NCBI GenBank assembly: GCA_964429575.1
Contig: CAYSCX010000090.1
Location: 1 to 5,408 of the forward strand
Length of the DNA: 5,408 nt
Direction: 5' to 3'
Origin: CAYSCX01 sp964429575
GTDB lineage: Bacteria > Desulfobacterota > Binatia > Binatales > Binataceae
In this document: positions 5,242-5,408 of the stretch, one piece after another
Numbering within the stretch: the stretch's first letter is position 1
How the letters are laid out: each line of letters begins with the position of its first letter
Program-made: the position numbers and the translations under genes
Notes under the pieces: generated by a model
Told to the model about the DNA's origin: nothing
The model's database searches: none
Seen by the model: the letters and a program-made list of their open reading frames with translations, nothing else

Positions 5242-5408
5242 CTATTCGAGGGCGCCGAGCGCGCGGAGGTGCTCGACTTCGGAGGCGGAGTAGCCGAGCG
5301 TGGTGGTCAATACTTCATCGGTATGCTGGCCGATGCACGGTCCCGGCGAGCGGACCTCGCACGGCGTCGCACTCATCCGCCACGGCATCCCGCAGTGTTT
5401 GCGAACGC
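5242..5408 (-). CDS. CaiB/BaiF-type (class III) CoA-transferase, C-terminus, 5'-partial
   Basis: The last ~55 codons of a gene that enters from the right edge and ends in TAG at 5242-5244. The translation, CGMPWRMSATPCEVRSPGP, then IGQHTDEVL and LGYSASEVEHLRALGALE, follows the C-terminal pattern of class III CoA-transferases (P-x-x-x-S-x-T-P ... P-G-P-x-x-G-x-H-T-D-E-V-L ... L-G-Y-S-x-x-E-I-x-x-L-R-x-x-G). These cytoplasmic enzymes move CoA between carboxylic acids. The catalytic Asp and the CoA-binding part lie outside the window, so the substrate cannot be proposed. The gene ends just before the repeat cluster at 5049-5223. Confidence 0.82.
   Translation of the reverse strand, partial: VRKHCGMPWRMSATPCEVRSPGPCIGQHTDEVLTTTLGYSASEVEHLRALGALE

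Overview
The window looks like chromosomal DNA from a GC-rich bacterium. A lipobox lipoprotein and Rhs-type sequence suggest a diderm, and the MaoC, CaiB/BaiF and SMP-30 genes are the kind common in environmental bacteria that handle acyl-CoA and sugar acids. The lineage cannot be fixed from sequence alone. All clear genes except the first lie on the minus strand.

Left to right: (1) 1-371 (+), the C-terminal part of a MaoC-like hot-dog dehydratase, cut by the window edge. (2) 372-681, no intact gene, but one plus-strand frame holds a striking Cys-rich segment, two copies of C-x6-C-x3-C-x6-C, with no usable start codon or nearby stop. (3) 682-2001 (-), a complete Xaa-Pro aminopeptidase of the M24B family with all five metal ligands. 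(4) 2057-2899 (-), a complete SMP-30/gluconolactonase-like protein with a strong Shine-Dalgarno site. (5) 2980-3255 (-), a tipless remnant of an Rhs core that runs in frame into the SMP-30 gene. (6) 3317-3754 (-), a small lipoprotein. (7) 3757 to about 5045 (-), the C-terminal third or so of an Rhs protein: YD repeats, the Rhs-associated core, and a variable tip of about 205 residues carrying an HEXXH motif. (8) 5049-5223, four palindromes of intergenic-repeat type, sitting where the Rhs homology stops. (9) 5242-5408 (-), the C-terminus of a CaiB/BaiF-type CoA-transferase.

The accessory part is 2980-5223. It reads as an orphan Rhs tip module: a partial Rhs core, a toxin-like tip with a zincin motif and glycine-rich hydrophobic segments, and a lipoprotein gene whose preferred ATG lies 2 nt past the Rhs stop. 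The lipoprotein is the natural candidate for the cognate immunity protein. A second Rhs core fragment, about 93% identical over 252 bp, follows it and has lost its tip. This is the footprint expected from tip exchange or displacement by recombination in the conserved core. The Rhs part has no N-terminal region here and no good start codon, so it may be a silent cassette rather than an expressed effector.
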